DNA from: Lineus longissimus | Taxonomy: Eukaryota; Nemertea; Pilidiophora; Heteronemertea; Lineidae | Assembly: GCF_910592395.1 (NCBI RefSeq) | Contig: NC_088324.1 | Coordinates: 15,030,953-15,094,952, forward strand | Direction: 5' to 3' | Length of the DNA stretch: 64,000 nt | In this document: positions 1 through 10,800 of the stretch, piece by piece | How positions within the stretch are numbered: position 1 is the first letter of the stretch | How the letters are laid out: every line of letters begins with the position of its first letter | Program-made: the position numbers and the translations under genes | The notes under the pieces: model-generated | What the model saw: the letters and a program-made list of their open reading frames with translations, nothing else | What the model was told of the DNA's origin: nothing | The model's database searches: none

Positions 1-206
1 TCAAATTCAGAAAGTTTGGATGCAAAAAACATGTTTTCCTAGCCAAGTGATAGATGAAGGACAAATGTTGCAAGTCTCTGGTTAGCTTCAAAATGACTCT
101 GAGCAAATCTTGCTCATAAATGCAAAATTATCTTATTCTTGTGACCGCCCGAGTCATGGTAGCTAAATCATGACAAGTACCACTTGCTCCCGATTGCTGC
201 ATCTAA

Positions 207-2158
207 TTATCCCGTCGTCTTGAACAATTTTAAAATGTCCTCATTTGTCGTTGTTTCCTCTGGTAAAAGATTCTCAGTGTCCTTGATTAATTTGTTTGCG
301 CCACGCGTCAGCAGTAGTTTCACGACTTCGGGATGTTCACAGGAGGCAGCTGGAGAATAAAAGGAACATTCTTACAAGAATGAGAGCACAGATGGTGAGA
401 GTGTACAGAACGACACTTGCCAGGCGTCAAACCCATGACCTTCAAATTACAGTTGGACGCTCTTCAGTGCACTGTGCTGGTATATTTTTCAAATTTTCTT
501 CTCAACAGTCGAAGTCTTCGATGTCAAAATCACTCATCAAGACAAGTACTTACCATAATGAAGAGGTGTCTGACCTTCAGTATCCTTCAAGTCAACATCT
601 GCATTTTTGTTGAGTAATAATTCGACCATTTCTTTATGTCCCCGATCACAAGCCCAATGGATTAGAGCGAGACCCTCTGTATCTTTTTGGTCCACAGCCT
701 GTTTTCCTGATGTCAATACCCGCTCTACCTCTGCTAAATTCCCGTCGATGCACCAATCAAATATGGTTTTATCCTCGTCTTTCATGGCGTTTTCCTCTGG
801 TGGACACATGGTACTCACACCGATGCCAAGTCCCCCTGCCATAGATCGCCCTGAGGTTTGTGAACTCTGAATGACAGAAATCAAAGAACCTATCAAGGAA
901 TACTTCTTACCTTACTCTCAATCATTCTGACCCTCGACATGAAAAGAACAGAATTCAAACAAACTGAGTATCCCACATAAAACATACGCAAAACTTCTCA
1001 ATCAGTCCACTGATGGTGACTGATCAGAATGCCACTGTACAAATTTCACATTAAAAAAGGGAGTCCATGACATGTTGCAACACACTGATCATGATTGATC
1101 TTTAGCCTACCCTGATATCATCCAAACAGATACAAAGAACCTGTCATGCCCGTTAGTGTTCTGAAATGACAATCAAAGGACTGGCATGACTGCACATACC
1201 ATATTTTCCCAGTTTGGGTCGTAATTACTGAGTTCTGTGATGTATTCTTTCATTGCATCTGTCTTGCTTTTGTCCCCAAGCTTCTTCCAAGCGTCCCTAT
1301 AAAAAATAGATTGAGCAACATCAAACTTTTCAGCTCATAGATTTTGATCTGGCAAGATCATCTTTTATTAAGCTGGCGTAACCGGAGACTCACTATGATG
1401 ATGTACCACATCAGCTAGACATCTTGATCCAAGCTTTTTATCCCGAGTTAATCCTGTCCAAGGGCCACAATCACCAGTTCTATAATCATCAACGAGTTGA
1501 TGGCAACAACTTAGAAGAAGAAAAAGCCTTCATTTCGGGCATTCATTCCACTCTGATCTGTTGATTGTGAACACTCCCAGGAATTCATGAAAGCTCGAAT
1601 AAGTTATCGACTGCTCACCATTTCTGTTTCCCTTGGAAGTCAAAGAAACCAGGTTTGGGAGTATTACATGGTCCTTCCTTGCACTGAAATATAAAACATG
1701 GTATATTTCGTATGATAAAGATGAAGAATAAAACACGAGTAAGGTCAGGAATGGACAAAATGCAGCAAAAAAAAAATTCACAATCTTGTTCTGTCAACTG
1801 TAAGTGTAAACAAGTTAAATGACAAACTTGTCACTCAGTAAGTAACAACTTTGCAACACTGCATCTCCAACTCAACTGATTATTAGTTAGTTATTATAGT
1901 TAGTTGTATGCACTGGCTGTCATGGACGTAGGCCTACAGTACAGGCCAACAAAACATGGTCTGAACTGTCTTCACTAGAAACTGGCCACATATTCCAAAA
2001 CCCAGGGGATGATAACTGAAACATAGTACCTGTTTGAATCTGGCATAAAAGTACAACAATTTTGTACTGTCTAGCTGTCCACCGATTGCCCTGACATAGC
2101 TTGCAGCACGTTCAAAAGTCGACGAAAGATCAGAATCTGCAAAATTTTCCTCCATCAT
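207..2158 (-). CDS. ACBD6: ACBD6, acyl-CoA-binding domain protein with ankyrin repeats
   Basis: Five coding exons read on the minus strand: 2158-2030, 1683-1619, 1296-1200, 866-554 and 349-207 (stop TAA 209-207). They join in phase to 248 aa; human ACBD6 is 282 aa. The family binds long-chain acyl-CoAs in the cytosol and has been linked to protein N-myristoylation. Residues about 10-97 form the acyl-CoA-binding domain, with YARFKQ, then CNTPKPGFFDFQGKQKWDAW spanning the exon 2/3 junction, and MKEYI. Residues about 135-225 hold two ankyrin repeats (LIHWACDRGHKEMVELLL; GQTPLHYAASCEHPEVVKLL). The start is the first in-frame ATG and begins MMEENFADSDLSSTFERAA, matching the human position just before the ACB domain; the next codon is also ATG. 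Every junction is GT-AG. The 3' UTR runs off the left edge and no poly(A) signal is visible in positions 1-206. The match to the family runs from end to end, so the assignment is firm. Confidence 0.92.
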
Positions 2159-3570
2159 TTTGTTAGTTGTTACGTCGTTTGAGCAATTCCGTAGCTGCCG
2201 CCGGTACGTCCGTCTCTGCGGCTACCGAAAACCTTACCAAGGACACATGTTGTTACCCCGCCCCCCCCCCCCCCCCACTTCCATAGTCAAGGGGGCCGCA
2301 GGCGCGTTCCCGATTTTTCGGGAAAAGGGGTTAATTTTCACTCTTGTTTCGGGGAAAAATCCCCGAAAAATCAATAAAATAGGGGTGTTATTACTGCTAT
2401 TTTCCCTTCAAAAACGGAAAATAGGGGTATATTTTCTCATGTTTTCCTTCCCTGGGTCTTCTAAGGATCCTCAGCAGCAAGGAGATGATGTTCAGGAACA
2501 CGTTATGCATTTCCATGAAGATCCTGATGGGGATGTGAACTTTGCTGCTCCAGAAGTGCAGACCCACCTTAGACATGTTGCTCAGGAAGCCCTTGATGAT
2601 GATGAAGAGGAAACACAGCCTGCTATCACCAAGGTATCAAACACAATCCTCGGGGTAGGGATCCAAGACTCCCTTCAATTAGGGGGGTAAGATCAAATCC
2701 TTCCTTCAAATAGGGGGTCAATTTCCTCACAAAAGCCCGCAAATAGGGGGTACAAAAAAATGCTGTTTCCTTCCATTAGGGGGTGATTTTAAAACTTGGG
2801 AACAAGCCTATGTACCCCCTAAATAAGGGGAGTGGGGGGGGGGGGTTGTTACATCTTTGGCACAACCATGTCATCGGAACAATGTCTCAATTTACAAATG
2901 TAATCGACTGGACATTTGTGGCCTGACCATATCAGCACACCCTGCGGGGCCACTCTTGACTTGCAACGCACCTGCTACGTAAGTGGGGTTAACACCATGG
3001 ATGTAATGCCGAGAGAATTTGCACAGTCTATATAAAGGTCATGGAATAACTCGTCCCCCGTTTCCAACCTATGATGGGTACTTTTTAATTTCAAGTAATC
3101 GCGTAGTTCTATCTCTTAGCTCAGATGGCAGCACCTGCCAGCTAGACAAGACAAGACATCAGAGCGAAAGTGAATATGAGGACATTTCTGTTTTCCACCC
3201 CAACGGGCCTGTTTATTTTACTGTCGCTCGATATTGTTACTTGCAGAAATGACTTTCGGTCAATGAGACAGTAGAGCACCAGAGGCCATAGGCCTATCTC
3301 TTCTGGATGTGCCCTCCCCTCCATAGCTCCCCATGTTGCCAGAGTTGGAGATGGATTATCAGTTGTGGATCTGCTCCACCCTAGGCCGGAGAAGCGAACA
3401 TTGACCCCTGATTTCCTCAGAGAGTTCCAATGAGATGCAACATATACCTATGCCTCAATTCACCAGTCAAGCATGTTTCAATGAGATGCAACTATTCCTC
3501 ACACGACGGGGTCCCAGCATATCACTGAACAGATGGAGATGAAAACAATATAATATACTACAATAACATT
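2159..3570. other. Intergenic region upstream of ACBD6, repeat-rich
   Basis: This interval lies between the ACBD6 start and the poly(A) signal of the next minus-strand gene. It holds a C-run near 2260-2277, a G-run near 2832-2847 and several copies of short A/T-plus-GGGG phrases (AAATAGGGG, ATTAGGGGG), which look like degenerate repeat DNA. Inside them sits an exon-like block at 2466-2633, listed separately. I see no other gene. The ACBD6 promoter is expected just right of 2158. Confidence 0.55.
2466..2633 (+). pseudogene. Exon-like coding fragment of unknown origin
   Basis: This is a 168-base open block (56 codons) with protein-like composition. It starts right after a pyrimidine-rich stretch ending in AAG and ends ACCAAG followed by GTATCA, so it has acceptor-like and donor-like edges and is phase 0 at both ends. 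The translation is acidic and Gln/His-rich (begins DPQQQGDDVQEHVMHFHEDP, ends DDDEEETQPAITK). The frame stays open on both sides, but the flanking sequence is low-complexity GGGG repeat. I do not recognise the protein. It could be an exon of an unseen gene, an exon carried by a transposable element, or a decayed duplicate. No partner exon was found nearby. Confidence 0.3.
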
Positions 3571-3576
3571 TTTATT
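3571..3576 (-). terminator. Poly(A) signal for the coiled-coil gene
   Basis: TTTATT on the plus strand reads AATAAA on the minus strand, about 880 bases past the stop codon at 4453. The stretch between (3577-4452) is A/T-rich, has no ORF of note, and is best read as 3' UTR. Confidence 0.5.
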
Positions 3577-4452
3577 TTCAATAATAATTATCCCAATTAT
3601 TTACAAAACAACCAATTTCTATGAACATTCTACATTGCGTATTTACAATGCTGATGGCTTGATCACAATCAGGTCTTGTCTATTATTTGAACATCCATAC
3701 ACTTGGTTATGAAGACAGTAGACACAATCACAGCACAGGAAAACGATTCACTGTAAAACTGGTTAGGAGCAGAATACAACTCGTGTAATGATAAGTGGTC
3801 AGCCGTCCTATCAATTAAAGCTTGAAAGATATGCAATACATTTGTTATGTCCCACTGACATCTCCATTTGATTGATATAAGCCAAAGAGATCAGATACCC
3901 AGGTCCAATAAAGCACTACCTTTCATTCATATTACAAAGATGGAGATCCTAAAAGACCAAACACAAGTTGATCCCCACCTTGAGAGGATCTTCTCAGAAT
4001 AACTATGACAACGGTTGACATCTGTTGTACAAACAACATTGATAAAAAGTTTGGCATGGAACATATCTTTATGTCTTTATTTCTTGTGTCGTGTTTCCAT
4101 GGAGACAGCCCCTTGTCTTCATACCGAGCAGATTGTGATGAAAATGTTCAATTAATACCTGGATCAGGAGATGACCAGCTATTGTTACAATCGCACATCC
4201 TGATTCTCATGGTACTGCATCACCCTGGAGAATCAATTTCAAACCTTGGGAATCGGGCAGGCCTCCCAACTTAACGAGCGGTAGGAGGCCTTGAAATTTT
4301 CTGAGGCCATTCCCAGGTTAGGCCAGCTGAATAAGTGGGGAGGCCTGTTACAATCAACAGGACTCTCGACAAGTTGAGCAGCCGATTCACCAGTGTGCTT
4401 CACGGAGGGTGTCTCCAAATTTCTGAGAAAACAAGCAGAGTGTTGCAGACTA

Positions 4453-5880
4453 TCATATATTAACTGGAGGATGGTAGTTCTGCTGACGTAACTGATTCAT
4501 GAACGCGTTATTCACAGCACTTGGTAGAGACCTTGTCCGAAATTTATCGCGCATCTTAATTTCGCGCGGCGTCTGAACGTTTTTATGACTATTAACAGAA
4601 ACTATAGGATACATAGCGTAACTATGACGATGAAAACGTTTCTGTGTTTTCAACTCAGCCACGCTGTCATGGCTTTCGTCCTGGTAATCCGAATCGTCAT
4701 TTTCCTTTCCATGTTGTATTCCTGATTCTTCCTTTTTCCCTAACCCGGTCACATTTTCAGCGCTGACGCTACGCACCGTATTATCTGATTGTTTTACGCT
4801 TAGCGAATTTTCACTGCCGATGTTTTCTGTCCAAGCACCTTTTGATAAATCTGAAGCACTATTTGCTCTGAGTATATAAGGCATTTCCTTCAACTCCTGT
4901 TGAACGCGGAGATCACCATTGCTATAATGGGGAAAATGGCGGTACTGGTCTTGTAATTGTGTCGCATTTGGAGGCATCTGAATCGAGTCCAAGCCACTTT
5001 TACGCCGTCGTCGTGCTTGTTGAACCTTTGAAGCCTCTTCATCATTAAATCCCTGATTGGCATAATCTCTGCTCGCATCACCATGATCTCTAGCTGGATT
5101 TACATAACCGTCTACTTTATCAACATAATTCCCACTCTGATTTACATAAGGCTCTGTTACCGACCGCGATCTGACTTTCCCGTTTATCGCTTGTCCATTT
5201 AATGCACCATTAACAACGGTAAACAAAGCCTCCTCACCACATGCACCAGTTTCACCAATATCCGAATTGCTACTTAAGAATGTACCTGAATAGTTTCGAT
5301 GGCGTGCCCCAATTAGTTTATCATCTACAAACAAGGATGAATCGCTATAAGTCCTGTCTTTGAAGCTTTGCTTTGAGTTAGAGCACCGCCTACTACTACC
5401 AACCTCCCCATCAGTCGCTCCTTGTTTGGAGCGTTGTTTATGCACCACAACCTCACCACCAGTACTAGTATCGCCGCTACTAGTGCTCTTATTCCTCTGG
5501 ACACCATTGAGATCATAACGTTTCTTAAACTTCCGCAATGTCACTTTCAACTTTTCGTTTCGCTGTGTTAAAATTTTGATATTCTGTTCCTGGAGTAATA
5601 TAGTTTGTTCCTTCTCTGTCAAAAGAGCCAGAATACTTTTCTGCTCCTTACGAAGTTGTCCCTCGAAGAAGTAAAGGTTCCCCATAATGTCTTGAATTTG
5701 TTTCTCATGTTGCTTCTGCTGACGTCGGATGATCTCTTCACGATCCTCCACCTCCTTGCGGCACGCAGCAATTAGATTGCGCATTCGTAGTTTCTGCTTC
5801 TCTATCTTTGCTTCGAGTAGGGCGTTGTCATCAGTCGCAGAGTTCAGTTGCTCACGGAGACGAACGACCTCACGCACAAG
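4453..5880 (-). CDS. Coiled-coil protein, family not recognised (last exon)
   Basis: A long open exon gives about 476 aa ending VNI*. Its 5' edge is a clear acceptor (TTCGTTACAG before position 5880), and the open frame there starts LVREVVRLREQL without a methionine, so at least one upstream exon exists. Residues 1-130 are a strongly charged, heptad-like coiled coil, with phrases such as KIEKQKLRMRNLIAACRKE and GNLYFFEGQLRKEQKSIL, ending in a basic KFKKRYD patch. The rest is low-complexity and Ser/Asn-rich with basic clusters, probably disordered, and ends in a basic tail (REIKMRDKFRTRSLP). A scaffold or cytoskeleton-linked role is possible but is not shown by any motif. I could not place the family. 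A phase-0 candidate first exon lies at 26264-26184 and would imply an intron of about 20 kb. Confidence 0.75.
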   Translation of the reverse strand, partial: LVREVVRLREQLNSATDDNALLEAKIEKQKLRMRNLIAACRKEVEDREEIIRRQQKQHEKQIQDIMGNLYFFEGQLRKEQKSILALLTEKEQTILLQEQNIKILTQRNEKLKVTLRKFKKRYDLNGVQRNKSTSSGDTSTGGEVVVHKQRSKQGATDGEVGSSRRCSNSKQSFKDRTYSDSSLFVDDKLIGARHRNYSGTFLSSNSDIGETGACGEEALFTVVNGALNGQAINGKVRSRSVTEPYVNQSGNYVDKVDGYVNPARDHGDASRDYANQGFNDEEASKVQQARRRRKSGLDSIQMPPNATQLQDQYRHFPHYSNGDLRVQQELKEMPYILRANSASDLSKGAWTENIGSENSLSVKQSDNTVRSVSAENVTGLGKKEESGIQHGKENDDSDYQDESHDSVAELKTQKRFHRHSYAMYPIVSVNSHKNVQTPREIKMRDKFRTRSLPSAVNNAFMNQLRQQNYHPPVNI

Positions 5881-6540
5881 CTGTAACGAAACAATAGAAA
5901 GTTTGTTACTTGAAATGTTTTTTGATGTATATCTTATTGAAATAACTAAGAACTAAATAAGTCATCTGTACTCAAAGAGAGAACAATTCATTAGGCTCAT
6001 CTCCACGTTGATCCCCTGACCTGGAACTGTAAGTGTATGGTAACCCCGTAGGACTGTACCAAATATATTGAATACTGCGTTTATTGGTTAATGCCAGTTG
6101 AGTGGAGCCAACACAATGTAAGGTATTTCACTCGTCACAGACCACAGTATCTCTCAAATATCATATTAACCAGTGAGACCGAGCGCAATGGTATTTCGTG
6201 TGACATTCAATGCGGTTTCATTTTAACAAATTATTTGCGGTAGACTACCAGTCGATGCCATCTCTTTTCTAATCACACCAAAAAATTTAATCATCTGAAC
6301 ACAAAAGTCTTCATATCCTGTATGTCATAAATTGAAAGCAGTGATTTCATACTTCAAAGATAATCGTTTCTTTTGAAATCACTGCATTGATAAGTTACGT
6401 GTTTATGTGACATTGTGGATCTGGGTACCTCGTGATTTCATATATCTTCATGAAATATTTTCCTAAAAGGTTTGCACAAGGAGCTGCCTGATCATGTTAT
6501 ATTCTCTCACAGCAGATGTCAGAGGTATGGCCATCAACTA
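5881..6540. other. Intronic/intergenic stretch, nothing recognised
   Basis: A/T-rich DNA right of the coiled-coil exon. I see no coding potential, RNA gene or clear repeat in it. It is probably intron if the upstream exon of that gene lies further right. Confidence 0.5.
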
Positions 6541-7699
6541 GATGATGCCCCGACAGCCATATTTGAAGTCCGATCAGGCCGACATTTTCATACTCACAGT
6601 AGGTCTTAGTTTTACCACCATACCAAATAAGAACCCATATCGAATAACAAATGAAATGGCCAGGGCCATTGTGCTCACCTCATGTGGAGGAAAGATGGAT
6701 AAAGAGCATGGTATTGTGTCATGTAGTGTTAGGTTTGATGTAGGTCCAAGCAATTACAATTTCCCCAAAATGGCCAATTTACAGTACACTCGACCTCTGT
6801 GAACTTGAAAAGTAGGTCAAATCAAAGAAGACCCGGGTGACACATTGAATGGTTGTTAGAATTAGATGTACCTATGATATAAAATTGGTGCCAATCGGGC
6901 AAGTCATTACTAGGAATAATGGCATTTTGAAGAATTTCGGATTTGGCCCCCTCCCTGGAGGCCAAACGGCAAATCAGATCGCACCAAACTTCGGTACCTG
7001 AGATCACCTGACCAAGGGGTACATGTGTACTTAATTTGTGATCAATAGTCATTGCAGTTAAGAAACGTGCCATAGTTACGGCCTGACGGCGAATTTACGC
7101 CATTTGACCTCTGTGACCTTGACAAGAAGGTCAAATTAAAAACCTGTATGACATATACTGTATGGTGGTTAGATGTACCCATGATATCAAATTGGTGGCA
7201 ATCGGGCAAGAAGTTAAGGAATAATCACATTTTTAAGGTTTTTGGATTTTGCCCCCTGGTGGTCAAGTGGTGAACCATATTGGACCAAACTTCGGTCCCT
7301 GCGATCACCTGACTAAGGGGTAAATGTGTACCAAATTTGGTATCAATAGTCATTGCAGTTTAGAAACGTGCCATCGTTACATCCTAACGGCCAATTTACA
7401 CCATTTGACCTCTGTGACCTTGAAAAGGAGGTCAAATCAAAAACCCGGAGGATATATGATGCACCTTTGCTAGAAGTACCTACCATATTTTTTTCAAAAT
7501 TTCCCGACTACTATTAAGGGAGATATTGCATATTTTCACTTTTAACGTTTGGCCCCCTGGTGGCCAAACCATGAAACGAATCGGACCGAAACTTGGTCTC
7601 CAAGGTGTCATTACATAAGGGTACATGTGTACCAAGTTTCAACTCAATAGCTCTAACAGTTACGAAACGTGCCCTGCTAACGGACGACGGACGACGACG

Positions 7700-7746
<47 letters not shown>

Positions 7747-7800
7747 ACGACGGACGCCACGGTATGGGATAAGCTCACCTCTGCTAAGAGGTGAGCTAAA
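6541..7800. mobile_element. Composite repeat element: ~300-bp units, (GAC)n tract, terminal hairpin
   Basis: The element contains three diverged tandem units of about 300 bp, marked by the recurring phrase GACCTCTGTGACCTTGA near 6792, 7106 and 7408. These are followed by a (GAC)n tract (about 7683-7754) and a perfect 11-bp hairpin (AGCTCACCTCT at 7772-7782, loop GCTA, arm 7787-7797). A related element lies inverted at 56050-57720, with the same parts in the same relative order. No ORF resembles a transposase. Internal tandem units plus a microsatellite plus a terminal hairpin recall non-autonomous Helitron/Helentron-type elements (DINE-1, pearl); that class assignment is inference. Confidence 0.7.
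7683..7754. repeat. (GAC)n microsatellite
   Basis: Nearly pure GAC/ACG trinucleotide tract inside the composite repeat element. The Asp-rich ORF across it is a by-product of the repeat, not a gene. Confidence 0.9.
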
Positions 7801-10800
7801 AAACGTGCCACCAAATGTTTGTGTCAGACTATCAAACCTAGAGGGTTCTGTATATGAAGTTTAGAGTTAAGCTCTGGTGGTAAAGAAACCAGCAACCAAA
7901 ATGACAACTGGCACTGCGCTATATGTATGGTAAGCCAAAATGTTTTATAAGGTTATCAAATCATCATTGACTACATGTTAGGTAAACCAACTACCTATTC
8001 TAATCACCTGGTAGCTAGACCTAGCCGTACTATGTCGTCTCAGTAACGTCCTTGTATTAGGCATTTTGCTGCCTCTGTCTCGTTCACCTGCAAGTCTTAA
8101 ATGTCAATCAGTATAGTCCACAACAACATCACAGATGAAATGCATGGTTTGATCAGCAGTGTGATGAGGCGGTCCTACTATGATATATTGTATTATGTCT
8201 GTGTAGAGAGTTTTCAACAGTTCACGGTGAAACTTACACAGCACCAACCAAAATATTTGACGTACATTTCCTCACTGTTTGCCGACACTGATAAGTGCCC
8301 TCCGGCTATGAATGACAATAGACCGTTTCCTTAAAACAATAATCCAAATTCAATGAAGTAAGAGGGTACATCGTGCTTTGCAAATCAAAACACTGAACAC
8401 TGAATTACACATTGGGACATTGCTTGAACAGACAGAGAATCCAACTTCAGTGACACAATCCGTCCCTCCAGCAGAAATGAAACGACGATGCCCTTCAGAA
8501 ATGAAAGTAATTTTCCAAATTCAGCATTTATTTCAATTTGAGTACAATTTGACACAACCAGGTCCTAAAACCTCCAACAGAATGTCGTCCTTTCTAATAT
8601 GGAACAAATGGAAAGTTATTAAAGTGTGTCCATTAAAATGTGAGATATATTCCAGATCAAATTGGTATGCGTTCCAGCCCAGCGAGATTTCACACACCCA
8701 TCACACTGAGTTGTATACAAACACAACCTGATAGCCACAGGGCCTTGAGACGATATGAAGTAAGAGTGTCCTCATGCGAGGTGACACTACCAACACTCTT
8801 GTCCCCAGGGGCTCAGGTAATGTATCAGAGAGTGCAACTGCTATTCATTGGAACCTGAAGGCGAGGTTTTGAAGAACTAGGCCTAGGTAAGAGGATAAAA
8901 GAATATGAAGAATCACTTATGAGAAAGTCTGTAAATACCTCTCTAATGTGAATAACCTGGGCACACTAGCTATCTCACCAATAAACATTGATATTTAACA
9001 TGGTTGCATTAAGTACATGTACATCATATTGGTCCCTGCCACAGACAATCAATGGCAGCGCACAAGCCCATGTCCTTGCAGTCTAACAGATGTCCAAGAC
9101 CAGCAGACTCGGCCGGAAGACTAGAACAAGTGTGAGGATGAGAACAGACAAATTTCATCATCTAAGCAGGGACTGTTAAGCAAATGTATGAGAAGACTGA
9201 ACTCGGCCCCTGACACGACTGATTCAACTGCCAATATCAAAGAAGAGGTAACACGACCACTATCACCTTACCAGTTCACTGAGGGAAGACTCGTCTTTGA
9301 GGAGAGGCTTTCGCTAGTACATTGAAATGGTCACACTCGGTGAGCAGGCGACAGTTTTAAAACTCAAGTCTGACACATAACTGATCAAAATCACCAACCT
9401 GGTCTAACAGGGACAGTAGTGCTGTCAGTGGTTGTATGGCTCTACCAATCCCACATTTGTATCTCCATAATATATGGTTATTGATTAGTTTGATATTAAC
9501 CACTTCACCGTAATGACTTTACTGGACAGGTTGTTTGTCCGTGAGGGTAGAGCCAGTCCTACAAATCTCCCCCCATCCTGATTACTCCCGTGTAGGGAGG
9601 AGTCATGTTGTAGGAAAAGAGATAAGGCCATTGGTTTAATGCCAATTTTGAATCTTACTCAAAAGACCGGTGTGTGACCTTTCACGGAAATAAACCCACT
9701 CACCCTTGACCACAGGGAACATACGGGTTCATAACTACACCAGGCCATGTCCTCATATGACAGGTAAACACAACTCCAGCTGGGCGGCACAACACAACAG
9801 ACAGACATCATTGTCATTAATCCTGGTGACATCTCTTAACTCAGTGGGATAGACAGTTCACTCCCTGCATGACATGATCCTCAGTCACGCCATCAAATCC
9901 TCGGCAAAGATATGAGGGTTGACTGTTCAAGCTGTAGAGGGATAATTGGTCCACAAAGACCCAAATTCATCCAGAAGCTAGGGGGACTCAGATTTGTCTC
10001 TTCTTTTTTATACCTTGGTTAGCATGCCCCCCGCTAGGTGATTAACTGAAAATGCGAAATGAGACCATGCTTTTGCAAACAAAGCATAGAGCAAGCCCAA
10101 ATTTTATCTTCACACAATCCAAAATCCAAAATGGCCGCCAAATAATCTGAAACTGACTCTCTGAAGGTTCCCCCATAACACTGATCAACTTTGGAAGGAG
10201 TCCTGCTCGAAAGAGCAGTAAGTATACAACCAACCTTATTTTTGGATTTCATGTTGGTGAGAGTTCATACAACAAACCTATCGATGGATCTGATGAAAAT
10301 AGTTATGGATCGAAGTGGATGATCTTCAGATTGAAATCACACAAAGTCACCACTGAATTCAGACTGTGTCCATTAGAATCAGTCAAGGAGGGTGGGGGCA
10401 TGAAGTAAACATACATTACCTGCTCATACATGCACATACTCATATGTCTCCTCAGAATGAGGCACATCCAATAGGTGCTAAAAACTCACCTCGTGAGTGA
10501 CGCTTCAACATCGCCCCCCACCAGATGAAGAAATCGAAGTGTGAAACGCCACAGCTATATTCAAGAAGTTAGAATCAATTCACAATTTGTTTGAAAGTCC
10601 CTTTGACGACACTGGATGATGGACAGAGCTGTATTATACTTCTAAGCGCAAGAGCAGCCACCATCAAATCTGTTGAAGAAGTTTCTTTATGTTTATGAAT
10701 TGCTTGATATGAATATGACACAAGATGATTTCAATTCAAGTTAGCTAGAGTCAAATAATACAATATATCGATGTATGTGTGTTTCTGGTCAACCTTAAGT

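Noticed and set aside
7625-7864. Asp-rich ORF
   Set aside because: It reads through the (GAC)n tract and the terminal hairpin of the repeat element.
10042-10252. Two overlapping minus-strand ORFs as missing exons of the coiled-coil gene
   Set aside because: They are not coiled-coil in character and lack phase-0 splice edges.
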